From: Linnemannia elongata
Taxonomy: Eukaryota; Mortierellomycota; Mortierellomycetes; Mortierellales; Mortierellaceae
Length of the DNA: 64,000 bases
Direction: 5' to 3'
Assembly (NCBI GenBank): GCA_036320915.1
Contig: JAXBDG010000022.1
Location: 248,001 to 312,000 of the forward strand
Part shown: positions 11,606-21,689 of the stretch, piece by piece
Position numbering within the stretch: position 1 is the first letter of the stretch
Layout of the letters: the number at the start of each line of letters is the position of its first letter
Position numbers and translations under genes: made by a program
Notes under the pieces: generated by a model
Database searches by the model: none
What the model was told of the DNA's origin: nothing
The model's input: only the letters and a program-made list of their open reading frames with translations

Positions 11606-11868
11606 TCCTGTATATAAGTTGATATGTATGTAAACTGATTCCGGTGTGTTCCTGATGTGAGAGTGCTTGGTTGTTTTTTATGTCCTGGGTAGAGTGGAAG
11701 AGTGAGAGTGGAAGGAGTGAAAAGACGGAGAAGAAAGAGCAAAGAAAGAAGAAGAAAATGAAGAAAGGGAAGAAAGGAGATTACTTTTCTGTTTCTTTTT
11801 TTCTTTTTTTTTCTGTGTGCTTCGTGTTCGTTCGTTCGTTTCGCTCACCGCGTCGAATTACCCCACCG

Positions 11869-11901
<33 letters not shown>

Positions 11902-12218
11902 GTTTCGCACATGAATGAATCAATCAAGCAGCCCTTCCCTTCTTCAAAAGTGACTGCCCAGTGCCCAATGACTCTTGTGTGAACAATGTCCGTTGAGCTC
12001 ATGCGCGTCCGTTGCCATTGGCTGGTTGTTCTCACACTCCGATACTCTCTCTCTCTCTCTTCACCCCATCGCGTTCTCTCTTCCCTCCTCTTCTTCTTCT
12101 TCCCTTGCTTCTTTTTCTCACATTAAGCCAATTGAAGAACCTTGTTATCATATGCAAGTTAAAGCCCTTTATTTTGTTTATCAACAAAAAGAAAAAAAAA
12201 AAAAAAAACTCCGCAGTC
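11606..12218. other. Intergenic stretch, FOL1 promoter side
   Basis: No gene is supported. It has an A-run at about 11870-11899, a CT repeat near 12046-12061 and pyrimidine-rich sequence. It should hold the FOL1 promoter and the 3' UTR of the minus-strand gene ending at 12219. No target duplication flanking the A-run was found. Confidence 0.55.
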
Positions 12219-12929
12219 TCAATGGTGCCGAAGATTGGCGCTACCATGGTGCTGCTGCAAAGGATGGTTATCCTTCAACAGCTCAGGGTTCAGCTTGTGT
12301 GTATGCTGCCGCCGCACCATTTCACTCGAATCCGGCATCGAATCCTCCATCTCATTCTTCTCTACCAGCTCTGTCAATGTAAGTGCGCCCTTCTTGCCCT
12401 CAAGGCTCTTCAGAATATCCTGAAGGGCCTCCTCCCCTCGCTGCTGTAGCTCAAGTGATATCAGAGCCGTCCGATCTAGCAACAACGGAGGCGGTGCCTT
12501 CTCTGGATCTTGGTTCTTATCCATCATTGATGCTGTTGCTGTTGCTGCCTTGTCGCTTGTCTTGAGCTCCTTTAGTTTCTGAGCAAGGGCGTTCGCAGAG
12601 ACTTCGTGGGGTGGGCAAGGCCGAGACGGAGAGATGTTGTGCTCTTTACGACCACGACTGTGTCCTCGACCATGTCCATGTGTGTCTGCGCGGTAGGGTG
12701 AAGTGGATCGACTGTGGTGATTGGCACGCTCAGATTCTAGATGTGTGCGACCTTGATGTGATATTTGTTGGTGGTGGTGGGTGTGTGTGTGATGAGTGGA
12801 GTGGAGTTGGATATGAGCTGGTAGAGACTGAGCACGGAGTTGAGTGTCTGTGTTAATAAAAGGATCCAGCTGGTTCTGTGTCTCGACGATCCCGGTGTCA
12901 ATTGTGAGGTGAAAGGTCTCTGCTGCCAT
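12219..12929 (-). CDS. Unknown His-rich, low-complexity protein
   Basis: Single-exon frame of 236 residues with no family recognised. Residues about 40-110 are rich in His, Ser and Arg (THHTHTHHHQQ; HGHGRGHSRGRKEH). The second half is mixed-charge and probably helical, with EEALQDILKSLEGKKG and LTLTELVEKNEMED. Support for a real gene: many codons end in C, as in neighbouring host genes, and CCATATAAG lies about 60 nt upstream of the ATG in TATA-box position. The His clusters could bind metal, but that is only a possibility. It may instead be part of a longer spliced gene. Confidence 0.55.
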   Translation of the reverse strand: MAAETFHLTIDTGIVETQNQLDPFINTDTQLRAQSLPAHIQLHSTHHTHTHHHQQISHQGRTHLESERANHHSRSTSPYRADTHGHGRGHSRGRKEHNISPSRPCPPHEVSANALAQKLKELKTSDKAATATASMMDKNQDPEKAPPPLLLDRTALISLELQQRGEEALQDILKSLEGKKGALTLTELVEKNEMEDSMPDSSEMVRRQHTHKLNPELLKDNHPLQQHHGSANLRHH

Positions 12930-12985
12930 TTTGTAGGATGTTCTTGGAAGAGGGTAATGGAGTGCAATCTGGCCTTCACTGGCCT

Positions 12986-12994
12986 TCTTATATG
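12986..12994 (-). promoter_or_regulatory. TATA box of the His-rich protein gene
   Basis: CCATATAAG on the minus strand, 57-65 nt before the ATG at 12929, leaving a short leader of about 30 nt if transcription starts at the usual distance. Confidence 0.45.
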
Positions 12995-14051
12995 GCGACA
13001 GAAGGTGAACTGGGCTATGCCATATGGGATGACACTTCTATTTCTTGACCATTAGCACAGGGCTTTGTCATCGCCTCAATTCGCCTTTTTGTCGTTCGGT
13101 CCATCGCGCAATGTGGTCATGGTCAATTACCCTCTCGCTTTCTTCTCGTTCATTGTTATTACTTTCTGTCTAATGGTCACCGCGCTAAATGCACTAAAAA
13201 AAATAGCACTAGCCTGCGCCGACAAAGAGCTGGACTTTTGAAGAAGAGTCGACCTTGTTCTGCCACCTTCTGGGGAGAAAGGGTCCCCTCTGGGGTGCTC
13301 AGCATCACGAGTACTCTACTCGGGACCAAAATAGACTAAAGAAGGGTTCTCATGGGTTCTTTTTGCTGCTTGATTATCGATAGAACAACGTGTGAGTGTG
13401 GCCATATAGCCAGCTCTAGAGCACATGAGTAGAAGGGTATAATCGACGAAGAGGAGTAGACACCAGTGAGTAGTATTATATGTAACATGAACAACTGGGC
13501 GAGAAAATCAAGGGAGAACGGGATAGTTGTCTGAATGTTCACGCGAAGAAGGTATTCCATGTTTCAGGTACAAATCAATTGCAAAATCAGTGGAAGAATC
13601 AATCCAGCTCTATCACCAGCATCAGTCTATCAATCGCGCGCCAGTTATTTTCCTAGAGTGCATCAACGCGTTCATTCAACAATACACCCACGTTGACCAG
13701 AGCGTGTAAATAGAACGACAAAAGCAGTTTGACTTCACCGTTCTTGCTTATTGTTGGTTGTTTTTTTTTCCTTTTCTCGTTCACTGATTGTTCATGCGTG
13801 CTGTGTGTGTGGATGAACTTGGCGCTGTACAACAGAATTGCCTAATTTAGATTGATGTCCTGATCCTTATGTTCGTTAAGGTTGATGATATGAAGGGGAA
13901 AAGAACGGAGCAATTGGCTTATTTTGTGCCAAGTTCCGTCTACCTTTTACACTCTTCTCGTCGTTCAAAGAGAGCAAAGGAGCAAAGTCACTGTTCCGGA
14001 AAAGGAGAACGCCAAGACGACTTGCCCTAGGATCGACCCGCAGCAAGCAGT
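12995..14051. other. Intergenic stretch
   Basis: No gene is supported; short frames lack domain signals. The right part is presumably the upstream region of the FAD monooxygenase gene. Confidence 0.5.
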
Positions 14052-14060
14052 TATATATAA
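14052..14060 (+). promoter_or_regulatory. TATA box of the FAD monooxygenase gene
   Basis: TATATATAA, about 260 nt before the ATG at 14318. It is followed by a CT-rich stretch (14140-14200) of the kind seen in fungal leaders. Confidence 0.5.
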
Positions 14061-14317
14061 GGACTGCGTGTTCCTCTCGCTGTTTTCCTGCCATTACTAA
14101 TCTTCAAACGCCTACAAATCTGCTGGTACAACCTACCAACTCTCTCTCTCTCTCTCATTGTCTTACTCTTTTCTCTTTCTCTTTCGCTCTCTCCTCTCCT
14201 CCTTTCTTCTTTCTTCTATCTTTCTTTCCTTCTCCGAAACTAACAATCAATCTCAGGCCACTCACATTCCCATTCTCAATATATACACACAAACACACAA
14301 TCGCACATATCAACAAG

Positions 14318-16509
14318 ATGACTTCTCCTTCTTCATCTTCTCCCGCGTCATCCAACATGCTCCCAGTCCTCATTGTCGGAGGAGGCCCCGTCGGTCTCTT
14401 TGAAGCTCTCCTCCTCACAAAACTCGGCATCCCCGTCCGCATCATCGAACGTGAACACTCTATCTCCCCTCTCTCCAAAGCTCTCGGTCTCCAAGCCCGG
14501 TCCATGGAAATCTTTCGTCTCGCAGGCGTCATCGACCCCTTCCTTGAAAAGGGCAGCCCCATCTTCAACCTCAACTTTTATTCTGCCGGCAAGCATTTTG
14601 CGACCATGCCCATTGTCGGTACACCCGAGGATACTGAGTACTGTTATGGTTTGTTCATGGAACAGAAGGTCACCTCTGAGATTTTGAGGGACGAGTTGGT
14701 GAAGATGGGGGTGGAGGTAGACTATGGATGGGAACTTATGGATGCCAAGGTTGTCGAGGGTGGTGATAATGAAAGTACCTATGTCGAGACGACGATCAGA
14801 CGCGCGTTGTCGGGGGATAACACCGCTCCCGGGGAGAACTTGGTCATTGGAGTTGTTGACGAGCGCATGGAGCAGAAGGACAAGGAATATGAGACTGAGG
14901 TCGTGAGATCTAAGTACATGGTTGCTTGTGATGGTGGGCGATCCACTGTTCGACACAAGCTGAACATCGCGTTCCCTGGGTGTACCCTTACCAGTAAAAC
15001 TTTTATTTGGGATGGTATCGCGGACACCGACATTCTCGTCGACGGCGTCACGTAAGTACCTCATACTTCTCTGTTTGGCGTTGTTAGTGCGCGCATAGCC
15101 ATTTTCTTTTTGTTTATTATTTTTGGATGTGCATGCATGGGCATACGTACTCACCTGCACTGCGCCTTTTCTTTTCTTTTCCCATCATTTTTTAGTGTGA
15201 TCTCCAACCCAAACAAACGCGCAATGCATCTCTTTCCTCTCAGCCATGGTACAATCCGTGTCCAAATCGAAGCCGGCCAGATCGAGGACGGTGAGGACTT
15301 TGCCGAAACCATCAAGAACCTGACCATTGACCAATTCGAAGCCCTGGCCAAGGACTGTGTCCACCCTGCCAAATTCAACATCAAAGAAACCCTGTGGCTC
15401 ACCGGATTCAGAGTCAATGAGCGCCGCGCTGAGCAGTTTGTCTACAAGAACCGTATCTTCCTCGCCGGCGACGCAGCACACATACACTCCCCTGCTGGAG
15501 GACAAGGAATGAACACAGGTCTGCAGGATGCCCACAACTTGGCTTGGAAAATTGCGTTTGCGCTTCAAGGTCTTGTCGCTCCTGAGTTGATCTTGCCTAC
15601 CTATGCTGAGAGAGAGCCCATGGCGGATAGAGCGATCAAGGTCTCTTCAGCGATATTGCAGAGAAACCAGACGGTCGGTTATACTTCTCATTACATGAAG
15701 CTCGCCTTTTTTTCTGTTGCGCCCTTTGTTCTGAATGTCCTACGCAAGTTCAACCTCACCCCCGATGTCTCCATGGTACGTAATCTCCTTTTTTTTTTTT
15801 TTTTTTTGTGGCGTTGTTTGTCTGCTATGTGTAACCCGACAATTGATGTACAAAATCTAATGTTCATTCTCGATCAATTTTTTCTGCCTTTCCGCAGCTC
15901 AAGCTACGCTACGCCGAGAACTACATCAACAGACCACTTATGTCTACGAAGCAATGCAAGGATGAATATCAAGTTGGAGTCCGCGCCCAATGCGGGACCA
16001 TCCGTGCCATCAACTCCTCAACCGAGGACAAGACCAACAAAACTTTACGTCTGCACGAGCTCCTGATCAGTCTTGGCCGCTTCCACATTCTGATCTTTGC
16101 ATCCACCACCCTCAACTCTCCCATCGATACCAAACAACTCGCCGCACATTTGGACCACTACCAGGCCGCCTGGCGCAAGCAATGGACCTACTCTGCCGAG
16201 CTGAACGACGGCCGCAAGGACAAGCATGATCTCTTCAAAATCCACATCCTCGCCGGCCCTACACAGGACACAGCAGGCTGGGAGAAGTTTTTGGATAGAG
16301 CTGAGGGCGATGGACGTGTGTACGAAGACATTGAGGCCAAGGTGCATGCCAAGTTTGGATTCAATGGCAAAAAGGGACCTGGAGGGATTGTTGTGGTCCG
16401 TCCAGATGCGCATGTTGGATATCGGGTTGAGGGGTGTCAGGCGCAGGCATGGGAGGCGGTTGACGGGTACTTTTCTGGACTTTTGACGAAGGGAGTTGTT
16501 CATCTCTGA
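14318..16509 (+). CDS. FAD-dependent monooxygenase, phenol 2-monooxygenase (PheA/TfdB) type
   Basis: Flavoprotein aromatic hydroxylase using NAD(P)H and O2; the substrate is unknown. Exons 14318-15051, 15196-15775 and 15898-16509 give 641 residues, the length of phenol hydroxylase-like enzymes. The FAD dinucleotide fold is at residues 16-32 (PVLIVGGGPVGLFEALLL). The DG motif lies in YMVACDGGRSTVRHKL, and the GD motif RIFLAGDAAHIHSPAGGQG is followed by GMNTGLQDAHNLAWK. The last 200 residues match the thioredoxin-fold C-terminal domain of this subfamily (FHILIFAS; IVVVRPDAHVGYRV). All cofactor motifs are intact. No biosynthetic neighbours are present, so a role in aromatic catabolism or detoxification is inference. 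Confidence 0.9.
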
Positions 16510-16522
16510 TAATGAGGAGTGG

Positions 16523-16559
<37 letters not shown>

Positions 16560-16822
16560 AGTACCAACGATAATCAGCCATTCAACTATATTCAAGCATA
16601 CACATCCTTCAACAAGAAACAGCAACATAATCAAACATACAAATAAATATAACCATGAACAATTAATCCAACAGGGAAAACACAAAAGTGCGTAATTGGC
16701 TTGGTTGAAAACAAAGAAAGCACGTATCATTTTTTTTTTTTCGTACACAATTTTATTTCTCTGTGAAAGCACGTATCATACGGATGCGTAAGAAAAAATG
16801 ATGCCAATATTCCACGACACTC

Positions 16823-16854
<32 letters not shown>

Positions 16855-17046
16855 TGGGATTTCTCAACCATCACAGTTGAGTATAGTTTTCTATTCCTGC
16901 TTCGCGTCTTTTCTTTTTTTTTTCTGAAATCTAAGACTCTTAGAAAATCTCTATAAGATACTTTGAGAGATCATGCGTTTGTGGATAAGAATGGGGCCAT
17001 GCAGTACGCGATTGATGACGATAAGAGAACGAAATACACGCGTTCG

Positions 17047-17078
<32 letters not shown>

Positions 17079-17176
17079 TTTTTTTTTACACGTGGCTGTG
17101 CCATCCAATCACGTGCCGTCACCTTCTTTCGGAAGCTTTTGATACATGAATGTTTTAAAAAAACATCTCTTAACCA
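16510..17176. other. Intergenic stretch with T-runs
   Basis: No gene. Long T-runs occur at about 16525-16558, 16831-16855 and 17046-17073. Only the run at 16731-16741 is flanked by a target-site duplication. An A/T-rich stretch before 17177 probably serves the tRNA-Met promoter. Confidence 0.55.
16731..16764 (-). mobile_element. Very short (34-nt) poly-A retroposon insertion
   Basis: The 15-mer GAAAGCACGTATCAT is duplicated at 16716-16730 and 16765-16779. Read on the minus strand, the 34 nt between are ACAGAGAAATAAAATTGTGTACG followed in the genome by 11 A. It has AATAAA, an A tail and a perfect duplication. The end closely matches the tail of the insertion at 28639-28834 (AGAGATAAAATTGTTTACG then A13). 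It appears to be an extremely 5'-truncated member of the same retroposon family. Confidence 0.7.
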
Positions 17177-17249
17177 GCTTTCTTAGCTCAGCCGGCAGAG
17201 CGTCAGTCTCATAATCTGAAGGTCGTGAGTTCGATCCTCACAGAGAGCA
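17177..17249 (+). tRNA. tRNA-Met (CAU anticodon), elongator type
   Basis: 73 nt with acceptor strands GCTTTCT/AGAGAGC and A discriminator. The D-arm is GCTCAGCCGGCAGAGC, the anticodon loop CTCATAA (CAT), and the T-arm GTGAG/TTCGATC/CTCAC. A TTTTT terminator begins two bases after the gene. A T/A-rich TTTTAAAAAAA lies about 20-30 nt upstream. Confidence 0.95.
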
Positions 17250-17315
17250 TTTTTGCTCCCGCGGAATCCAGTATCCCTTCTCTTTAAGGCTGGAGTCTAG
17301 CGGGCTGTTCCTTTT

Positions 17316-17741
17316 GGAATATTTTACTTGTCAGCCCGGATTGCTCGAATTATTCGACAACCCCCGTAATAAGTCCATGCAACTCACCTTTGTTGTTTTT
17401 TTACACAGCACCTTGTTGCAATATCACAAGCTCGTTACTAATGTGCTCAATTTGTTGCCCTGCTTCCTGTGATTCAATTCATGGAGTTCGTGTCCCATAT
17501 CGTCATCACCACGACTTGTCAGTAACTAAAAAATGATAATTTCAGCCAAAACGCTTCAATGATCTACTCTGAGGGTGCGCAAATGATGCTCTGAGGGAGC
17601 GCGAAGGGAAGCAAGCTGTCTCCATGAGTTTGGCCTCTCCTGTCCACGTTTTCGTCTGAAAACAAAAAAAGCGAGTTACATGGACTTAGTACGAAGTTGT
17701 CGAATAATTCGAGCAACCCGGGTTGTCAAATAGGTTAACCC
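17316..17741. mobile_element. Mutator-like MITE (non-autonomous), 426 bp
   Basis: The right end reads GAGCAACCCGGGTTGTCAAATAGGTTAACCC, like the termini of the large element at 20106-28128; the left end is a decayed inverted copy. The core of the inverted repeat (17341-17361 against 17697-17717) is a perfect 21-bp match. Similarity extends to about 75 bp per arm. The 9-mer GTTCCTTTT directly flanks it (17307-17315 and 17742-17750), the size expected for Mutator-like transposition. It has no reading frame. Its left edge is 66 bp past the 3' end of the tRNA-Met gene. Confidence 0.8.
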
Positions 17742-17750
17742 GTTCCTTTT

Positions 17751-18482
17751 TGGAAGAAGTTAGGGTATGAAGATAATTTGACATTACAGTCAAAATATGC
17801 AGATATTTTCACATTCATTGTCAGAATATCCCTGTCTCAAAAAAGATAACCTAACAGCAACAAATGTCAGAGTACTCACCCACAAAAAGATATCTTGACA
17901 CCATGATTTTGGAGGCAGGTCAAAATATTTATGCACAATCAGAAAAACTATGGTGTTCATTGATAAATTGAACTTCTCAGTAAAGCGCGACTTCCTTTTT
18001 AAAATGCTCATCCCCCATCATTGTGATCATTCCTAGCCGATCCCATATGCTGTGTACGCGCACAATATGTGTGAGATGCTCAGTAGTTGTTAGCTGCGGC
18101 AGCTGCATGTTTACTCGCGTGATAAGAAGAGACTACAAAGCAGAGGTAGATAGAAAATAAAGGAGATACGTTTCTGTCCGGCTCACAGCTTTTTCACGCC
18201 TTTGCACACACTCTTCCTCTCACTCTCTTATCACTTTCATATCTGTTTTCCCCTTGACACAACAAGGACTACACGAGTATTACATATTAGAATATCTAGA
18301 TAATTTAACATGAATGGCATGTCAGAATAACTTTTCTTGACAGGGAAGCTTTCAGCTTTCACACTGTCCAGTCGTCAAGGTTTTTACAGGCGCCAAAATT
18401 GAAAGCGTGCTCTCCAACATGCATGCTTCACTTCGAAAATAAAGTAAAAAAAGTTTGCTGGTGATCATGCAACCATGCAGGT
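17751..18482. other. Non-coding stretch between the MITE and the older element
   Basis: No gene is supported. It is A/T-rich with scattered GTCAAAATAT and GTCAGAATAT-like repeats that may be further transposon relics. Confidence 0.45.
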
Positions 18483-19294
18483 GCAAAGCATGGGTTAATT
18501 TACGTTACAACCCTTTCCTTATTATCTTATTATGTAAGTTTCACGGCTAGCTTGACAACCCCTTCGCTCATTTTCACCTACTGACCCGGGTTGCCTAATA
18601 CCAGAGGACTAAATGCTATATGTGAAGTGTGGCGAAAGAATGTCTTTGTAGTATCGCAGCAAGTGTGCGAGTCGCCTAGCTCCCTTGCAAAGATTTTATT
18701 TTTGCCTTGATGAGATGCATGAACGCTCATCCACAGAGGTCTCGTTGCTAGTGTGCGAGGCGCCTAGCTTCCTAGCATTTTTTTTTTTTTTTTTTTTTTT
18801 AAGAGGACTGGCGCATCAATACAGGACGTACATGCACGCACATCCATAGAGGTATCGTAATAAGTGTGCAAGGCGCCTAGGTTCATGTGATAGTATCGTA
18901 GACTATCTCTCGCTTTGCCTTAACGCTTCCTAGTAACCACGACTCCAATCCTAACAAATGGATGCCCCTAGACACCAATATAAATTTCCCTTTTCTTCCT
19001 AATACTATTCTCGCCTCTCCCTCTCGTCCCTTCACTCTTGTCTCTCCACCTCTTGCTGTTACACCTGCCTTTTCTTTATCCTCTCTGTTGCTGTTACACT
19101 CCTAGTAAAGGATTTAATTTTTGGCACATCCATGTTTTCCTCCATCAGAACACTGTGTTCTTTGGCTGGTTTTCTCGATTGTCAGACGCCGCCTCTTCGT
19201 TGTGACAAAGAATGGATAGTTATTACTGTAGCCTTCCGCGCTTTACCGCAATATTCAACAAACTGATCTACCCAGGATATATCTTTTTGTTCCT

Positions 19295-20036
19295 CACCTT
19301 TTTTTTTGGCTTCTTATATGTTGCCCATAGTGAAGTCTATTCATTGCCCTCCCCGGTTACCATCGGATATTGAATACTCTTATACGATGCCACTAAAAAA
19401 AACCACCAATCTGTTGCCCACCCTGCAAAAATTATTCGTTGCTTTCGACATAGTTGCCCCCATGTATTGAATTGTATCCTTATGAGCCGCGCATTTTCTT
19501 TCCTCCCTTTCTCGTCTCTCCTCCCACCTGTACCATTACCGACATGGTTGCCTCATGTATCGATCTATGTACCTCTGAGTTTCGCGTAGACATGTTGCCT
19601 TATGTATTAGAATATGTACCTATGAGCTCTTTCTCTCCTTCTCTCTTTCTTTCTCTCCCATAATGCGTTAGGTTAAATGACCATGAAAAGAAGAAGAGTA
19701 CAGACCTAGAACTGGTGCAGCATATTGGACAGTGAATACGCGTATGAAACAGAGCTGTGCCTAAGTGTACAATTCGTGGCAATATGGCTGCGAAGAGAAG
19801 ACACGTCCCCCTGACCTATGAGGTTCCTGGTGTACATCCATGGGATAAGTACAAAGAAATTGATTCTCTGCAGATAGATGATGCCGCGGCGTAGGTGGGG
19901 GAAGGTGGATAGGGCAACGTATAGTGGCAGAGTCTTGGCAACGATTAAGATTTTTGGGATGGGCACCGGTTTAGTGCATAATTGTGGGCAACGAATAGAC
20001 TTCTCTATGGGCAACATATAAGAAGCCAAAAAAGGT
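19295..20036. repeat. Fold-back segment with 50-bp inverted arms
   Basis: Arm 19295-19349 is the inverted copy of 19986-20036, with two substitutions over about 42 bp outside the A/T run. Between the arms, GTTGCC motifs recur on the left half and GGGCAAC on the right half, so the whole 740 bp can fold as an imperfect hairpin. It lies inside the older element and has no coding frame. Confidence 0.65.
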
Positions 20037-20105
20037 GGGCAACAAATAGACATATCCATCCACTCAAAACCCTCGACCATCCAGCAACCCGGGCTGCAAA
20101 ATTAG

Positions 20106-20201
20106 GGTTAATCTATTCGACAACCCGGGTTGCTCACCTTAGCTGACAACCCGGCAGTCACACTTTGCAAAATAATTTGTCAACCGGGTTGCGATATTAC
20201 A
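20106..20201. repeat. Left terminal inverted repeat of the MULE
   Basis: It pairs with 28010-28128. The outer 45 bp match well (GGGTTAATCTATT, AACCCGGGTTGCTCA, TGACAACCC). Further in, TCAACCGGGTTGCG matches CCAACCGGGTTGCCG of the right arm after a longer spacer there. Confidence 0.75.
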
Positions 20202-20326
20202 CCCTTCAAAGCATTGGCACCAGCCTCTGTCAACGCTTCTGTGCCACTGCCTCAAATACATCTGCCATACCTCTACACTCAGCTATCTGGCCCCCAATCA
20301 CGCTGCCATCACCATTTAACCAAGCA

Positions 20327-20334
20327 TATAAAAG
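20327..20334 (+). promoter_or_regulatory. TATA box inside the left end of the MULE
   Basis: TATAAAAG followed by about 150 bp of pyrimidine-rich sequence, the usual look of a promoter and leader. It points right, into the 3' end of the minus-strand zinc-finger gene, so any transcript would be antisense to it. Function is not shown. Confidence 0.35.
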
Positions 20335-20516
20335 TACCGCAGTTCCCCTGTACCATTAACAGCATCTTTTCTTGCCCCTTTCTTTTGTCTTGACACGGGT
20401 GTACCTTGTTCTCTACCCTTGTTTCTTAAGCCCCTGTCTATACACTTGTCTCCTTCTATTCCCTTGCTCACACCCACTTGCTCTGCTGCTTTTATAGTAG
20501 AATATACGTTTATTGT

Positions 20517-21452
20517 CTAATGAGGACGAACAACGTAAACTGGATCGTTTTGAATTCTCTTGAGGGCTTGTTCATCAACCTCCAAAGTGAACGATCCTTC
20601 ACGCTTTGTTGATAAAAGGCTCTTGACTGTATCTCTAGTGAGCTTTTGTTCGTACATCAACTCTTCTTGCCTTTTCTGCTGGATATCAAGGTAAATACGC
20701 TGTTGCTCGAAGGCCTTGCGATGTTGTTCCGCGAGGGTGCTCTGAAGATCGGTGCTTTGTTGAACTTGAGCAGTGGTGAAAGCCTGTAAGAACGTCATAT
20801 GGTTCTCGGTCATTGAAGCCATAAACTTGGCATGCTGGGCTGTCGTATGCTCGGTGAATGACTCCAAGAAAACTTGATGACGCTCAATCATTTTTTGCTC
20901 CAGAAGCTGCCCGATAGTAGGTTCAGCCACCAAGGCCATTGATGTGGGCGCACGTGAAACAATGACGTCGCCGCATGAGGTGCCGTCGCTCGAGGTACTG
21001 CTGCTTGAAGTGCCGCCGTTCGAAGTGCCGCCGTTCGAGGTGCCGCCCCTTGAGGCGCCGAAGCTTGAGGTACTGGCGCTTGAGATGCCGCCGGTTGAGT
21101 CGGATAAGCGTAAAGATACATCTTTCTCTTGTCTAGGAACCGAACCATCGACTTGCGCCGTCTTCTTGAGTGCCTCTAGAGCGGTGTTTTTCGCAACCTT
21201 GCAGAGCTGATAGTGGCGTTGTAGAGACGAGTTAAGGGTAAAGGTTGATCCACAGTAGCAGACAAAATCCATGCCCTTTGCGATTTGTCGATTGAAAGTG
21301 GTTGGTTGATCGGTATGCCTGCAAATGAATGTGATGGGTTGGTCTGTGTGGTAGGCTACAACGTGGTTCTTTTGAGCCTTGGATAGTGGTCGACCAAGGA
21401 CAAGAAGGCCTTGGCCACAATCATAGTACGAACAAATGGTTCCGCGAGGCAT
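20517..21452 (-). CDS. Transposon-encoded zinc-finger-like accessory protein
   Basis: 311 residues from the ATG at 21452; the open frame extends to an upstream ATG at 21596 (359 residues). The 21452 start is preferred because the extra N-terminus has no clear character. One C-x-C...H-x4-C finger-like motif is seen (FVCYCGSTFTLNSSLQRHYQ, then LC), with earlier Cys and His that may form another. A Gly/Ser/Thr repeat follows (GGTSNGGTSNGGTSSSSTSS). The C-terminal 150 residues are Gln/Glu-rich and probably coiled coil (HRKAFEQQRIYLDIQQKRQE). It lies tail-inward in the MULE, opposite in direction to the transposase. A DNA-binding accessory role is inference; no named family is recognised. Confidence 0.6.
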   Translation of the reverse strand: MPRGTICSYYDCGQGLLVLGRPLSKAQKNHVVAYHTDQPITFICRHTDQPTTFNRQIAKGMDFVCYCGSTFTLNSSLQRHYQLCKVAKNTALEALKKTAQVDGSVPRQEKDVSLRLSDSTGGISSASTSSFGASRGGTSNGGTSNGGTSSSSTSSDGTSCGDVIVSRAPTSMALVAEPTIGQLLEQKMIERHQVFLESFTEHTTAQHAKFMASMTENHMTFLQAFTTAQVQQSTDLQSTLAEQHRKAFEQQRIYLDIQQKRQEELMYEQKLTRDTVKSLLSTKREGSFTLEVDEQALKRIQNDPVYVVRPH

Positions 21453-21689
21453 GCCAAGAGAGGGTGCTGGAAGGTTTAGTGAGATGGGGTTGGCAAGAAG
21501 ATGAAGAATGTGTGAGGAATCGGAGGTGCTATGTTTTCGGATATTTATGTGCCTCATTTTATATACAAACCATTGATATGAAAATGCATAATCCAAAGTT
21601 CACTATTCAACAGATGATTATGAATAAGACAATACTCTGAAAGAGATACTTGATCAAGCTAGCTGAGTAGCCATATATATGTATATTCA

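Noticed and set aside
14348..15160. 270-codon minus-strand frame
   Set aside because: Antisense shadow of the FAD monooxygenase first exon, whose motifs are unambiguous on the plus strand.
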